DNA of 64,000 nucleotides from Pseudomonadota bacterium. Its GTDB lineage: Bacteria; Desulfobacterota; Desulfobulbia; Desulfobulbales; JAGXFP01. The notes under the pieces were generated by a model. That model searched no databases, was not told the origin of the DNA, and worked only from the letters and a program-made list of their open reading frames with translations. This document shows, piece after piece, positions 8,745 through 17,394 of the stretch. The stretch's first letter is position 1; each line of letters begins with the position of its first letter. A program made the translations under genes and the position numbers. The stretch lies in assembly GCA_018814305.1 (NCBI GenBank), contig JAHJAA010000017.1, positions 22,936 to 86,935 of the forward strand, read 5' to 3'.

Positions 8745-9530
8745 TCACTGCCGTCTCAGTTGCTGCAGCGAAAAAAACGATTCCGGGACCAAAACACCGA
8801 ACCGAATGTCTTCGTAAATCAATTCGGTATATTCATCGGGTTCTTCAGTAGGCACCACCCGAAGACGCGCGGGGAGGGTCCTCCCACCCATTTCAACAAA
8901 ATCACTAAATGTTACGGTCCGAACCAAGGAGAGATCTTCGTCGTAGTATAAGGAAACCAGAGGCAGATATGATTCAGCCAAAACGGTGATCACTACCCGT
9001 CCCCAGACCACCGGAGCTTCAGGCTTGGGTTCCAGAATAAATTCCAGAATGGAACGACCTTCCCGATCTCCTTCGAAACCAAGTCTCGGGATGTAATCAT
9101 CAGCCATCCTCGACTCTTTGACCAGATCATCATTAGTGAAATGACTCCCCATCCACGATCCCATCATCATCCCCGAGGTCAACCGAATGGTGCGGTCGGT
9201 TTTCGGAAGGTAGGTGTAAATCACATTCCCTGATTTGAGGGTCGCAGTTCCCTTTTCTTTTTGTGGAGAGACAATCCTCACCAATGAATAATTCTTTCCC
9301 AGGGTCCAGTTCTGCATGGTAACTGTCCTCCGGTAATTGGCGGTCACAACCCGCATGGTTACCGTGCTCTCTGACGAATCAGCCCGCCAAAGATCATCAA
9401 TCAGGTCAAGAATCAAACGAGCCCTGACCTCATCATCAGTGGTGGTGGCAAAAGACATCGAAGCCCAAGTCAGGGACAGAACCACCATAAGGAAAAGCAG
9501 GAAGGCAACATGATTCAATTTTAAATTCAT
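8745..9530 (-). CDS. LolA-like outer-membrane lipoprotein-sorting protein
   Basis: About 261 residues with a Sec signal peptide (hydrophobic 'VAFLLFLMVVLSLTWASM', cleavage near 'SFA'). The mature part matches the LolA_like/DUF4292-type fold of periplasmic lipid-binding proteins: repeated strands such as 'SESTVTMRVV', 'GNVIYTYLPKTDRTIRL', 'GSWMGSHFTNDDLV' and 'LTYEDIRF'-like ends. The start at 9530 has GGAG upstream; the longer frame starts with a TTG. It is the first gene of a five-gene minus-strand operon with two permeases, an ATPase and an outer-membrane barrel, and so probably carries a hydrophobic cargo across the periplasm. Confidence 0.82.
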   Translation of the reverse strand: MNLKLNHVAFLLFLMVVLSLTWASMSFATTTDDEVRARLILDLIDDLWRADSSESTVTMRVVTANYRRTVTMQNWTLGKNYSLVRIVSPQKEKGTATLKSGNVIYTYLPKTDRTIRLTSGMMMGSWMGSHFTNDDLVKESRMADDYIPRLGFEGDREGRSILEFILEPKPEAPVVWGRVVITVLAESYLPLVSLYYDEDLSLVRTVTFSDFVEMGGRTLPARLRVVPTEEPDEYTELIYEDIRFGVLVPESFFSLQQLRRQ

Positions 9531-9633
9531 GATCGCTCCAAGGAGACGATAAATAGTCTTAACTCCATTCTGATTATATCCTACCAAATTCAATTAAAGA
9601 AAGGATAGGTCGAATACTCGTTCAGGATCCCCC

Positions 9634-9671
9634 AAAAAAAAAGCCGCCCCGGAGAGTATCCGGGGCGGCTT
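9634..9671 (-). terminator. strong intrinsic terminator of the cytochrome gene
   Basis: A perfect 12-bp stem, AAGCCGCCCCGG / CCGGGGCGGCTT (9641-9671), with a seven-base loop. On the minus strand it is followed by nine T (plus-strand A from 9634). It lies 36 bp after the stop of the six-heme cytochrome gene and before the LolA-like operon. Confidence 0.92.
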
Positions 9672-9706
9672 AAATTCTTCAATCCTACTGTATTAATATA
9701 TCATGA

Positions 9707-11176
9707 TCATTGGGGCTCATCATGGCAGAGATCACACTCCTGCTTAATAACCTTGCCACTGCTGTCCTCGTGCTCTTCATCATGGCAGCGGAAGCATCCG
9801 AATGTAGTATCAGCGAATTGATAATTGCCGTAATCTTCTGAACGGTGGCCCAAATGTCCCTGGTAGGTTCCCCAGACAACTCTGGTTTCGGGCCAGCAGT
9901 TGGCAAGATACCCTTCGGCCAGATACCGTCCGGTCTTTTCAATATCAGCCCGATACTGCTCAACATCATCCCCATGGCGTTTGTACTGAAGCTCCATGAG
10001 AACACTGCCGATTTTTGCATCAGCCTCTTCCCGAGTGGCGTAGTCGCCGGTGATTGCGGTGAGGGAATCTTCCCTGATCCCTGGGATGTCACGGCTGATA
10101 ACTCTGCTCAACAGACCAAAGTCGACCACCTGCTCAGGCATATCATAGATATGGGTCGGACGGTTATGGCAATCGATGCAGTCCATAACCCGCCATTCAC
10201 CAGCCTCTCCCTCCGGAATTTCCGCTCCAGTCTTGACGAATTCGTCACGACTGCCATCGGGACGCTTAACCTGAACCTTGACAATATCAGTACGAGCGGC
10301 ATCAGTGGCCAGATATCGAACCTCTACATCCTTGGACACATGCCAATGAATACCCTCAAACTTATCATTCTCTGGATTACGTCCACCGATATGGAGTGCA
10401 ATTTCCGTGACCGCAGGTTCTGCAAGATCATCATTATAAAAATGTTTAAAGATCTTTACTTTCTTACCATGGAATTTATCAGGCCAATGGCAGTGTTCGC
10501 AGGTATCTCGAGCCGGGCGAAGGTGTTCAACCGGGGCGGGGATCGGCTTGGAGTAGCTGTCGGTCAACACGGCGGCAACCTGACGGAGTCCGGAAATCTT
10601 GGCCCGAACAAACCATTGGGCGCCGGGGCCGATATGGCATTCCACACAGGCCACATTGGAATGGGCTGACCTCTGATAGACGGTGTATTCAGGAGCCATA
10701 ACCTGATGGCAGACCTGACCGCAAAAGTATGGAGAATCGGTGAAATGATATCCTTCGTAACCAATAATACCGAGAACGCAGACATTGATGACCGTCAAAA
10801 CAATAAATACAATCATGAACTTCCGATGTCGATGGTCGCTCAGATTGATGTGCAGATGTTCACGGGGGATCCCAAATCTATGCCACTGACGTCGGCGGAG
10901 AAAACCAGCGATGGGGATCAGCAAAAGGCCGGTAACCATACCCCCGGGAAGGATCATATAGGTGAAAATATTGGCGTAGGGATTTTCAATCAACCCCAGC
11001 ATATCGAAGATCACCCCAATAACCATCAAGGTAATACTGACCGTGGTCAGAGTCACTCCCATAAGTCCCAAAGGTGAACGCCACATTCCCCTAATAATGT
11101 ATCCCCAGGGTCCCTTGCCTAATTTCTCATCGGCCAGGTTTACGTTTTCCGTCCGATTGTTGTCACTGTCAGCCAT
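9707..11176 (-). CDS. membrane-anchored hexaheme cytochrome c (NapC/NirT-like)
   Basis: A 489-residue protein with three membrane helices (about residues 38-60, 71-94, 120-140) and a periplasmic cytochrome domain. Six heme sites are visible: the first is CX3CH ('CGQVCH', ~152), followed by 'CVECH', 'CEHCH', 'CIDCH', 'CFRCH' and 'CDLCH'. The segment after the first site, 'VMAPEYTVYQRSAHSNVACVECH', is the NapC/NirT pattern of quinol-oxidising cytochromes. It probably passes electrons from menaquinol to periplasmic partners. Start at 11176: AAGGAGT is seven bases upstream; the longer frame starts with GTG. A paralogue is encoded at 20313-21788, and a MerR regulator lies upstream. Confidence 0.9.
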   Translation of the reverse strand: MADSDNNRTENVNLADEKLGKGPWGYIIRGMWRSPLGLMGVTLTTVSITLMVIGVIFDMLGLIENPYANIFTYMILPGGMVTGLLLIPIAGFLRRRQWHRFGIPREHLHINLSDHRHRKFMIVFIVLTVINVCVLGIIGYEGYHFTDSPYFCGQVCHQVMAPEYTVYQRSAHSNVACVECHIGPGAQWFVRAKISGLRQVAAVLTDSYSKPIPAPVEHLRPARDTCEHCHWPDKFHGKKVKIFKHFYNDDLAEPAVTEIALHIGGRNPENDKFEGIHWHVSKDVEVRYLATDAARTDIVKVQVKRPDGSRDEFVKTGAEIPEGEAGEWRVMDCIDCHNRPTHIYDMPEQVVDFGLLSRVISRDIPGIREDSLTAITGDYATREEADAKIGSVLMELQYKRHGDDVEQYRADIEKTGRYLAEGYLANCWPETRVVWGTYQGHLGHRSEDYGNYQFADTTFGCFRCHDEEHEDSSGKVIKQECDLCHDEPQ

Positions 11177-11264
11177 TACAACCACTCCTTATCAAATATT
11201 AACCCTAACAATTGAAACTTCGGGACGAGACCTACCTCGACCGAAAAAAAGAAGAAATTCTATA

Positions 11265-11696
11265 CTATTTTTCTTTTTCGGCAACAACTTCTTCAACTTC
11301 TTTCATTGCCCTGACAAATATTTCACACTGATCACACCGGTTGCGATCCTTTCGACACATATCGCCGGCACGCTGCCAGCAAGGGGCGACCCGGTCGACA
11401 AAGGCGGTACATTGTCCTCGAATTTCTTCAGGACAATTTTTGATTTCCCAGCAGGGAGTGAGTTCCAATAATTTTTTCACCCCGGGAATACTGATTCCCT
11501 CTTCATGAATAAGTTTGCGTAAACACTTGACCCAGTCAATATCATCATCTGAAAAAAAACGTTTATTCCCCTGCCGGGCAGGTTTGAGGAGTTTTTCTTC
11601 TTCATAGATTCGTAATGTCCGGGGATGAACATCGAGAAGTTTTGCAGCAACACTAATCGGATAAATCGGCTTACCATGTCTCTCTGTCATACTCAT
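11265..11696 (-). CDS. MerR-family regulator with two-CW cysteine domain
   Basis: A 143-residue protein. Residues 10-78 are a MerR winged helix ('YPISVAAKLLDVHPRTLRIYEEEKLL' with 'FSDDDIDWVK'). Residues 80-126 hold a compact cysteine cluster, Cys82-Trp, Cys88, Cys96, Cys106-Trp, Cys114, Cys121 and Cys124, which fits the two-CW domain described in several anaerobe regulators and could bind a metal or an Fe-S cluster or react to redox change. MerR proteins bind dyads between -35 and -10; such a dyad lies in its own promoter and a related one in front of the tetraheme/NrfD operon. It precedes the hexaheme cytochrome gene on the same strand. Confidence 0.85.
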   Translation of the reverse strand: MSMTERHGKPIYPISVAAKLLDVHPRTLRIYEEEKLLKPARQGNKRFFSDDDIDWVKCLRKLIHEEGISIPGVKKLLELTPCWEIKNCPEEIRGQCTAFVDRVAPCWQRAGDMCRKDRNRCDQCEIFVRAMKEVEEVVAEKEK

Positions 11697-11755
11697 GTTG
11701 TATCACTTTGAAATAACTAACTATTTAAGAAATAAACCCAATAAAATTGAGCTCG

Positions 11756-11784
11756 CTAATATAACACATTGTGTCATAATTCAA
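11756..11784 (-). promoter_or_regulatory. candidate MerR-gene promoter with palindrome in the spacer
   Basis: On the minus strand TTGAAT and TATTAG are separated by 17 bases. The spacer holds the inverted repeat ACACA-A-TGTGT (11764-11774), almost centred. Its core CACAWTGTG is shared with the palindrome at 13936-13950. This placement is what is expected of a MerR-type operator; assignment to the neighbouring MerR protein is inference. Confidence 0.45.
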
Positions 11785-11834
11785 ATAAAAAAAACCTGGC
11801 TGTTTTGAATAAACATCGCAATAAACCAAGCACG

Positions 11835-13610
11835 TCAATTCCGTTTCTGCCAACGACCCATGACAATTGAACCAATTGCAGCTACGCACCCGAAAGAAAG
11901 AACACTCAGAACCAAAGGAAGCCCATGTCCCTTAAAAAGATCCAGAATAAAAGAGTTAATCCCCCCAACAACCCCAAAAAGTACTGCTATCCCGATATAT
12001 TCAGAATTACGGAGACGACCTCCCAAAACGAGCATAATTATCGCGGCACAGTTTATAATAATTGAATGGCCGCATTTTATTGCATTTTCAGGATCAGTGA
12101 GGAGGTTGGTCAGAACAAGATCAAGGGCCATGGTGGTTACAAAATAGAGTCCGACAAGACCACAGAGAAAGAGAGCCAGAGATGAAAAATCTTTCCCGTC
12201 AATTTTCTTAAAAAAACTTCCGTCAGGTGGCGGATTTTTACGGCACCAAAGATATTGGATCATACTGAAAATCGACAGGGATATTGCTGCGGGGAAGGCG
12301 GCAATAGTTGCCTCGGGAGCAACAGAAAAGATCTTTGCCGAAAGACCAATGATAACAATAATTATCTGATAGAGATATGAGATAAAGCGGAGTGATCCGC
12401 TCCGACATCGACCGGAAAGAACCAGAAGCCCGTAAGCAACCGGAGACCAGACCATAACTGCCCAACCAAGTCCACCGGTAAGATCAGTAAGCCCCAGGGT
12501 CAGCATCAGAGCACCAGCAGCAAAGGCCCCACCGATACCGGCCCAACGGTCAGACGCTCCACGGGTCGCCAGATGCCATCCCAGCAGGAATTGAACCATG
12601 GCAAGAATAATAGCCGCCAATCCAAAAATCCGATTCATTTCCCAGGCATTGACCACCACCACCCGTCCAGCCAGGAAAATCAGGGCCATGGTTGCACTGG
12701 GCAGCAGAACATCAAAGGGGATAATAATTTCTTTCCCCAGATATTTTCGCAGGGTATGAACAAACGACAGAAGGCCCAATAAGGCCAATGACGGCAGAAA
12801 CCACGGCAGCATAAGATCGGAAGGAAGTTGTTGGCCCCGCAACAATGGCATCACGATCTTAAATGACCAGAAGAACCAGAAAAGGAGAATAAATCCGGCA
12901 ACAGGCCATTTCAATCCGGTCGTGACCTTCCACTCTGATGCGGCGATGGCTACAGCCATCGCCATCAATAACAACATGGCACCTGCCGGAAAAATCAACC
13001 GGGGGAAGTTAAAAATAAAGACGGAAAGCCCGACCCCGATTACGACAATGGTTAAAAAACGAGCTGCTTTAGCACGGAGACTAATTAAGCTGCACACTCC
13101 CAACGCGGTGAACAGAAGCCCATAGGCCAAATGGTATGAAATGGTATTGAATCTTTGAGTGCCTTCAATAACAATACTGAGGAGTAACAAATAGCCGGAA
13201 ACGGAAAAAATCGGGGCTAAAACCTTTTGACGGGCATACAACCATCCGCCAACTCCTATTAAAGCGATGACATAGAATAAGCCGAGATATGTACCTGTCC
13301 TCAAATCTATCGACCCATTATCGGTTACCGTCCTCAACAGTAGTGCAAAAACCAGGATAAAACTCACCGTGGCCAGCTTTTGCAGCAAGGCTCCCTTGGC
13401 TACCCAGGCACCTATCCCAATATCACCGTCATTATTACCTTGTGCACTGATGGAGATATCAGCAGTATTTTTGGTGATATTACCCAGTGGTGCTTCACTT
13501 TTTTCCAAGCGCGCAACCCGATTTAACAAATCATCAAATTTACGCTGTAAGACAATCAAATCATGAGAGATTCTATCCATTTCAGCCAATTGTCTTTCTA
13601 CAAGTCCCAT
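11835..13610 (-). CDS. polytopic membrane protein (DUF2339-like)
   Basis: About 591 residues. An N-terminal amphipathic coiled coil (residues 1-40, 'ERQLAEMDRISHDLIVLQRKFDDLLNRVARLE') is followed by roughly 17-19 hydrophobic helices with no soluble domain. This layout matches DUF2339-type membrane proteins of unknown function. The ATG at 13610 has AAAGGTGG upstream; the longer frame begins with a TTG. It lies between the MerR gene and the tetraheme operon and points away from the latter. No catalytic or heme-binding motif was seen. Confidence 0.75.
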   Translation of the reverse strand: MGLVERQLAEMDRISHDLIVLQRKFDDLLNRVARLEKSEAPLGNITKNTADISISAQGNNDGDIGIGAWVAKGALLQKLATVSFILVFALLLRTVTDNGSIDLRTGTYLGLFYVIALIGVGGWLYARQKVLAPIFSVSGYLLLLSIVIEGTQRFNTISYHLAYGLLFTALGVCSLISLRAKAARFLTIVVIGVGLSVFIFNFPRLIFPAGAMLLLMAMAVAIAASEWKVTTGLKWPVAGFILLFWFFWSFKIVMPLLRGQQLPSDLMLPWFLPSLALLGLLSFVHTLRKYLGKEIIIPFDVLLPSATMALIFLAGRVVVVNAWEMNRIFGLAAIILAMVQFLLGWHLATRGASDRWAGIGGAFAAGALMLTLGLTDLTGGLGWAVMVWSPVAYGLLVLSGRCRSGSLRFISYLYQIIIVIIGLSAKIFSVAPEATIAAFPAAISLSIFSMIQYLWCRKNPPPDGSFFKKIDGKDFSSLALFLCGLVGLYFVTTMALDLVLTNLLTDPENAIKCGHSIIINCAAIIMLVLGGRLRNSEYIGIAVLFGVVGGINSFILDLFKGHGLPLVLSVLSFGCVAAIGSIVMGRWQKRN

Positions 13611-14090
13611 TCGCACCACCTTTGGGTAAAAACTACTCAACAAGACAAAATTACACTAATATATGGAAGATTACCGGAACCCTAAACCCTCGGCAGACGT
13701 TAAGGCTTGATCTTCCCAAAAGCATTACCACCCATCCTGAAATTAAAAACATTCCGGGTCAAAACCACGGATACTTCTACTCACAAATGCTACAACTAAG
13801 GATCGAAGGGTTGGATAAAATGCTAAACCAGTGTTTTTTTGAGGATACCTTATACATCAAGCATCTCGACCCACCGAGTCACTATTAATTTTGCACTTTA
13901 TTTCTCGACCGACCTAAATATGCACTTGCCCCGAATACCACATTGTGGTAGAAAATAGCATTATGAAAATCCACTGTCAACACGAAATCACCTACCCTTT
14001 ACCGGAATATTCTTTCTCCGGTCCTTAAAAGTTATTTTACTTAATTGTAGTTGTTTAATCTGAAGAGTTCTCGTACTGGAGGTTACCTGA
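13611..14090. other. 480-bp intergenic region between divergent genes
   Basis: This region separates the minus-strand membrane-protein gene from the plus-strand cytochrome operon. It holds the palindromic promoter at 13926-13954 and an AT-rich stretch before the ribosome site of the cytochrome gene. I see no supported coding sequence or RNA gene in it. Confidence 0.6.
13926..13954 (+). promoter_or_regulatory. candidate promoter with 15-bp palindrome
   Basis: TTGCCC and TAGAAA are separated by 17 bases, and the perfect inverted repeat TACCACA-T-TGTGGTA (13936-13950) lies mostly in the spacer. It is the likely control site of the tetraheme/ferredoxin/NrfD operon starting at 14091. The core CACATTGTG is identical to that in front of the MerR gene. 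Confidence 0.5.
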
Positions 14091-14564
14091 ATGAAAAATC
14101 ATGTTTTACGCCCTTTATGGGTGGTGTTGGGAGCAATAGCCTTGCTCCTCCTGGTTAGATATTTCATGGTCCCGGCAGACTTCGGGGTCCATGGAGAGAG
14201 TTTCAAACTGTCCTTTCATCGACTGAGTAATGTTGATGATTGGCGGAATTTCACCGTGAAGTACAAAGGCAACACCCTGTGTATTGAGTGTCATGAAGAA
14301 AATGTCGAGGCCCACGCCAACTCAGCCCACGCCATTATTCAGTGTGAAAACTGTCACGGCCCTGCAGAGAACCACCCCGACAATCCGGAAAGTCTAGCCT
14401 TAGACACCAGCCGGGAGCTTTGTCTTCGATGCCACGCCGACCTCCCTTACCCGTCGTCGACCGCCAGAAACCAGATCCCCCCAATTGACCCAAATAAACA
14501 CAATCCCGGCTCGGCTTGCGTTCAATGCCATAATCCCCACAATCCGGAACTGGAGGTAGGTTGA
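14091..14564 (+). CDS. membrane-anchored tetraheme cytochrome c
   Basis: A 157-residue protein with an N-terminal signal anchor (residues 9-25) and four CX2CH heme sites: 'CIECH' at 64, 'CENCH' at 85, 'CLRCH' at 111 and 'CVQCH' at 143. Several further His residues (His75, His80, His95, His137, His150) could be distal ligands. GGAGG lies upstream of the ATG. It is translationally coupled to the Tat-exported ferredoxin that follows (TGATG overlap). Together with the NrfD protein this makes a periplasmic electron-transfer module comparable in layout to DsrJOP, although DsrJ has three hemes. Confidence 0.9.
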   Translation: MKNHVLRPLWVVLGAIALLLLVRYFMVPADFGVHGESFKLSFHRLSNVDDWRNFTVKYKGNTLCIECHEENVEAHANSAHAIIQCENCHGPAENHPDNPESLALDTSRELCLRCHADLPYPSSTARNQIPPIDPNKHNPGSACVQCHNPHNPELEVG

Positions 14565-15343
14565 TGAGTTGCTCACGAAGAAAATTTCTCAAATCCACCC
14601 TAAAGGGGACCCTGGCAGCATCCGTTCCCCTTTCGGCCTTCCGTTTTCTTAGCCCGGCGGAAAGCAGGGCCGCTACAGAAAGCACTGGAACCCCTGGAAC
14701 CCGCTGGGGTTTTATAGTCGACACCAACAAATGTGTCGGATGTGGTTTTTGCGTCAAGGCCTGCAAAAAAGAAAATGAAGTGCCCTATGATGCCCCCGTC
14801 ACCCGCACCTGGGTTGAACGATACGTTGTAACCCGTGACGGCAAGGACTATATCGACTCTCCCATGGGTGGTCGCGATGGATTTACCGACCCCAAGATTC
14901 GTGGTGAGGAGATCCCGCCGGAGGAAATCACCAAGGCCTTTTTCGTTCCAAAACTCTGCAACCAATGCGAAAATCCGCCCTGTGTCCAGGTCTGTCCGGT
15001 TGGTGCCACCTACCAAACCGGTGACGGGGTCGTATTAGTTGATCGGTCCTGGTGTATTGGTTGTGGATATTGCATCATGGCCTGTCCTTACGGCGTGCGC
15101 TTTTTCCATCCCGTATACAGGGTGGCGGAAAAATGCACCTTCTGCTATCACCGAATCAGTAAGGGCATGAAAACGGCCTGTGTCGATGCCTGCCCTTTCG
15201 GAGCAAGACAAATCGGCAATCTTCTTGATCCAGAAGATCCCGTTGCCCAAATCGTCCAAACCCAACGGGTAGCGGTTTTGAAAGATGAATATGGCACCAA
15301 GCCTCAGGTCTTTTATATCGGCCTGGATAAAAACGTGAGGTAA
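14564..15343 (+). CDS. Tat-exported 4x[4Fe-4S] ferredoxin subunit (DsrO/NrfC/PsrB type)
   Basis: A 259-residue protein with a twin-arginine signal 'SRRKFLK' at residues 3-9 and a hydrophobic stretch ending near 'ESRA'. Four cysteine clusters follow: 'CVGCGFCVKAC', 'CNQCENPPCVQVC', 'CIGCGYCIMAC' and 'CTFC' with 'CVDAC', enough for four [4Fe-4S] clusters. Such subunits carry electrons between an NrfD membrane subunit and a periplasmic partner. The ATG at 14564 overlaps the previous stop by one base and has GGAGG seven bases upstream. No molybdopterin subunit is encoded nearby, so the partner is unclear. Confidence 0.93.
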   Translation: MSCSRRKFLKSTLKGTLAASVPLSAFRFLSPAESRAATESTGTPGTRWGFIVDTNKCVGCGFCVKACKKENEVPYDAPVTRTWVERYVVTRDGKDYIDSPMGGRDGFTDPKIRGEEIPPEEITKAFFVPKLCNQCENPPCVQVCPVGATYQTGDGVVLVDRSWCIGCGYCIMACPYGVRFFHPVYRVAEKCTFCYHRISKGMKTACVDACPFGARQIGNLLDPEDPVAQIVQTQRVAVLKDEYGTKPQVFYIGLDKNVR

Positions 15344-15347
15344 AAAA

Positions 15348-16598
15348 ATGACACCAGAACTCTTTGTCCACGGCCTGGAATGGACTGAAAAATCTCTCTA
15401 TGTCTATCCCAATGAATTTATCTACTGGAGCATCCAGATCGTTATGTATCCTTACATGACGGGTCTGGTGGCCGGTGCCTTTGTTCTCTCATCCCTCTAT
15501 CATGTTTTCGGTCAGCAAGATCTGAAAGATATGGCCCGGTTTTCCCTGGTCTTTTCGCTCTGCCTCTTGCCCGTCGCCATGATGCCACTTCAATTCCACC
15601 TGCAACAACCCCTCCGGGGTATTGAAGTCATGTTTACCCCCCACTTCACCTCCGCCATCGCCGCCTTCGGCATCGTTTTTTCCACCTACGCCGTTATCGT
15701 TATGAGCGAAATATGGTTTGTCTATCGAACGTATTTTGTCGAACAAATCGGCGAGTTAAAAAACGACACCTCCGCGGCTGGTTCGATCAAACGTTGGATC
15801 TATATCATCCTTGCTCTGGGGGCCAGCGATCTCAGCGACAAGGCTGTGGCCAAAGACAAGAAAGCCGTCAAGATTCTCGCCGGGATCGGTATTCCCGTTG
15901 CCGGTTTTCTCCACGGATATGCAGGTTTTATTTTCGGTTCGGTTAAGGCAAATGCCCTGTGGATGAGTCCATTGATGCCGGTTATCTTTATCATGTCGGC
16001 AGTGGTCTCTGGTATTGCACTCTGTATGCTGACCTATATCATTATTATGGAATGGAAAAAGTTCCAAGCCGTTCTGGCCCGAGGCAAAGGCGATGAAACC
16101 GTCCTGCTCCTCCGCGGGGTCGAAATGGATGTCATGACCAAGACCGCCCGTTATCTGATTATGTTTCTGGTCGCCGCCATTTCTCTTGAGATGCTCGATC
16201 TCATCTTCCGGGGATATACGGCCATGAAATCATGGGATATCCTTCGCTCCGTCATGTTCCATGAAGATTTCGTGAAAATTTTTGTTCTGCAATACGGTCT
16301 TGGCAACTTGGTTCCCTTCATCATGCTGCTCATTCCTGGACTCACGATACGCCGAACTGTAATCGCTCTCTGCCTCGTTCTTTTCGGGGTTTTCATGATG
16401 CGGTGGAACGTGGTTATCGGCGGTCAGGCCTTTTCCCTGTCTTTTGCTGGATTCATGCATTATCACCTGCCGATCATTCCCCACAACCTTGAGACCTTCA
16501 AGGAAGGCCTTTTCGGCGCCTTGACCGTAGCAGCAACTCCGTTTGTTCTGTTCTGGGGAATAAATAAACTCCTCCCATCTCTGGACTTGAAACATTAA
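15348..16598 (+). CDS. NrfD/DsrP-type quinone-reactive membrane subunit
   Basis: A 416-residue integral membrane protein with about ten helices, of the NrfD/PsrC/DsrP family that exchanges electrons with (mena)quinol and may couple this to proton movement. It begins four bases after the ferredoxin stop with GAGG upstream of the ATG. The operon order cytochrome, ferredoxin, NrfD and the strong terminator that follows make it a three-gene unit. Family members normally bind no cofactor of their own; none is visible here. Confidence 0.9.
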   Translation: MTPELFVHGLEWTEKSLYVYPNEFIYWSIQIVMYPYMTGLVAGAFVLSSLYHVFGQQDLKDMARFSLVFSLCLLPVAMMPLQFHLQQPLRGIEVMFTPHFTSAIAAFGIVFSTYAVIVMSEIWFVYRTYFVEQIGELKNDTSAAGSIKRWIYIILALGASDLSDKAVAKDKKAVKILAGIGIPVAGFLHGYAGFIFGSVKANALWMSPLMPVIFIMSAVVSGIALCMLTYIIIMEWKKFQAVLARGKGDETVLLLRGVEMDVMTKTARYLIMFLVAAISLEMLDLIFRGYTAMKSWDILRSVMFHEDFVKIFVLQYGLGNLVPFIMLLIPGLTIRRTVIALCLVLFGVFMMRWNVVIGGQAFSLSFAGFMHYHLPIIPHNLETFKEGLFGALTVAATPFVLFWGINKLLPSLDLKH

Positions 16599-16651
16599 CC
16601 AATAACAGGAATTCTCTTTTCCCATCCAGCAAAGAGATCCCCCTGGCCAAT

Positions 16652-16689
16652 AAAAAAGCGGCTCGCAGTGAATGCGAGCCGCTTTTTTT
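16652..16689. terminator. bidirectional intrinsic terminator
   Basis: A perfect GCGGCTCGCA / TGCGAGCCGC stem (16658-16682) with loop GTGAA is flanked by A6 on the left and T7 on the right, so the stem can extend as A-T pairs. It can end both the NrfD operon on the plus strand and the convergent response-regulator gene on the minus strand. Confidence 0.93.
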
Positions 16690-16731
16690 GTGGATATTTT
16701 TTCTACGCCATCTACCGATCAGGTACTAATC

Positions 16732-17394
16732 TCATTTTTGATCAATCCTATCCATAATACCAGGATACAATTTCCGAGCGCAATCCGGGCAAATCCCGTG
16801 ACTGAATTCGGCCTGGGACCGACTACTGATATACTCCTCAATCCTGTTCCAATACCCTTTATCATCCTTGATCCGCTTGCACGAGGCACATATCGGCAAA
16901 AGACCGTGCAGAGTATCAATACAGGCCAAGGCTTCCTCCAGTTCCATATTCCGTTTTTCCAATTCCTTATTCAGGATCATGATTCTATTCATATCTTCAA
17001 ACCGGGCCACAGCAATATAAATTGCCCTTTCCAAATCATTCCGCTTGGGTGGTTTTACCAGATAGGCTGCTACCCCAACCATGCTGGCCTTTCGGATTAG
17101 TTCCTTGGATTCGTATGAGGTCAATATCACGACCGGGGTGGGGCATCTCTTTCTGATTAACCGGGCGGCCTCCAGACCATCCGTATCAGGCATCATAATA
17201 TCCATCAACACCACGTCAGGTTTCAAAGCACAGACCATATCAATGCCGGTCATTCCGTCACGAGCACACCCAACAACCTCGAACCCGCCACCATTTAATG
17301 TTTGCCTGATTGTACCTGTAACCACAGGATTATCATCCACAATGACCACTCGTAGAGTTTCATTTCTCATTTCAGTCATTCCCGGCATAAGCAT
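16732..17394 (-). CDS. response regulator with C-terminal cysteine motif
   Basis: A 220-residue protein. Residues 14-130 form a receiver domain ('VVIVDDNPVV', phospho-acceptor Asp in 'DVVLMDIMMPDTDG', Thr/Ser in 'VVILTSYES', Lys in 'YLVKPP'). A coiled coil (about 135-165) leads to 'LLPICASCKRIKDDKGYW' and 'HGICPDCARKLYP', two CxxC pairs that often end PAS/kinase proteins of this group and could bind zinc or another metal. There is no DNA-binding domain. Several in-frame ATG codons lie within the first nine residues, so the exact start is uncertain. No kinase gene is adjacent. Confidence 0.88.
   Translation of the reverse strand: MLMPGMTEMRNETLRVVIVDDNPVVTGTIRQTLNGGGFEVVGCARDGMTGIDMVCALKPDVVLMDIMMPDTDGLEAARLIRKRCPTPVVILTSYESKELIRKASMVGVAAYLVKPPKRNDLERAIYIAVARFEDMNRIMILNKELEKRNMELEEALACIDTLHGLLPICASCKRIKDDKGYWNRIEEYISSRSQAEFSHGICPDCARKLYPGIMDRIDQK

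Noticed and set aside
9845..10669. 274-codon ORF antisense to the six-heme cytochrome
   Set aside because: A shadow frame opposite a clearly coding sequence with six heme motifs.
13936..13950. Palindrome as a CRP or FNR site
   Set aside because: It lacks the TGTGA-N6-TCACA or TTGAT-N4-ATCAA pattern; the MerR-type arrangement fits better.
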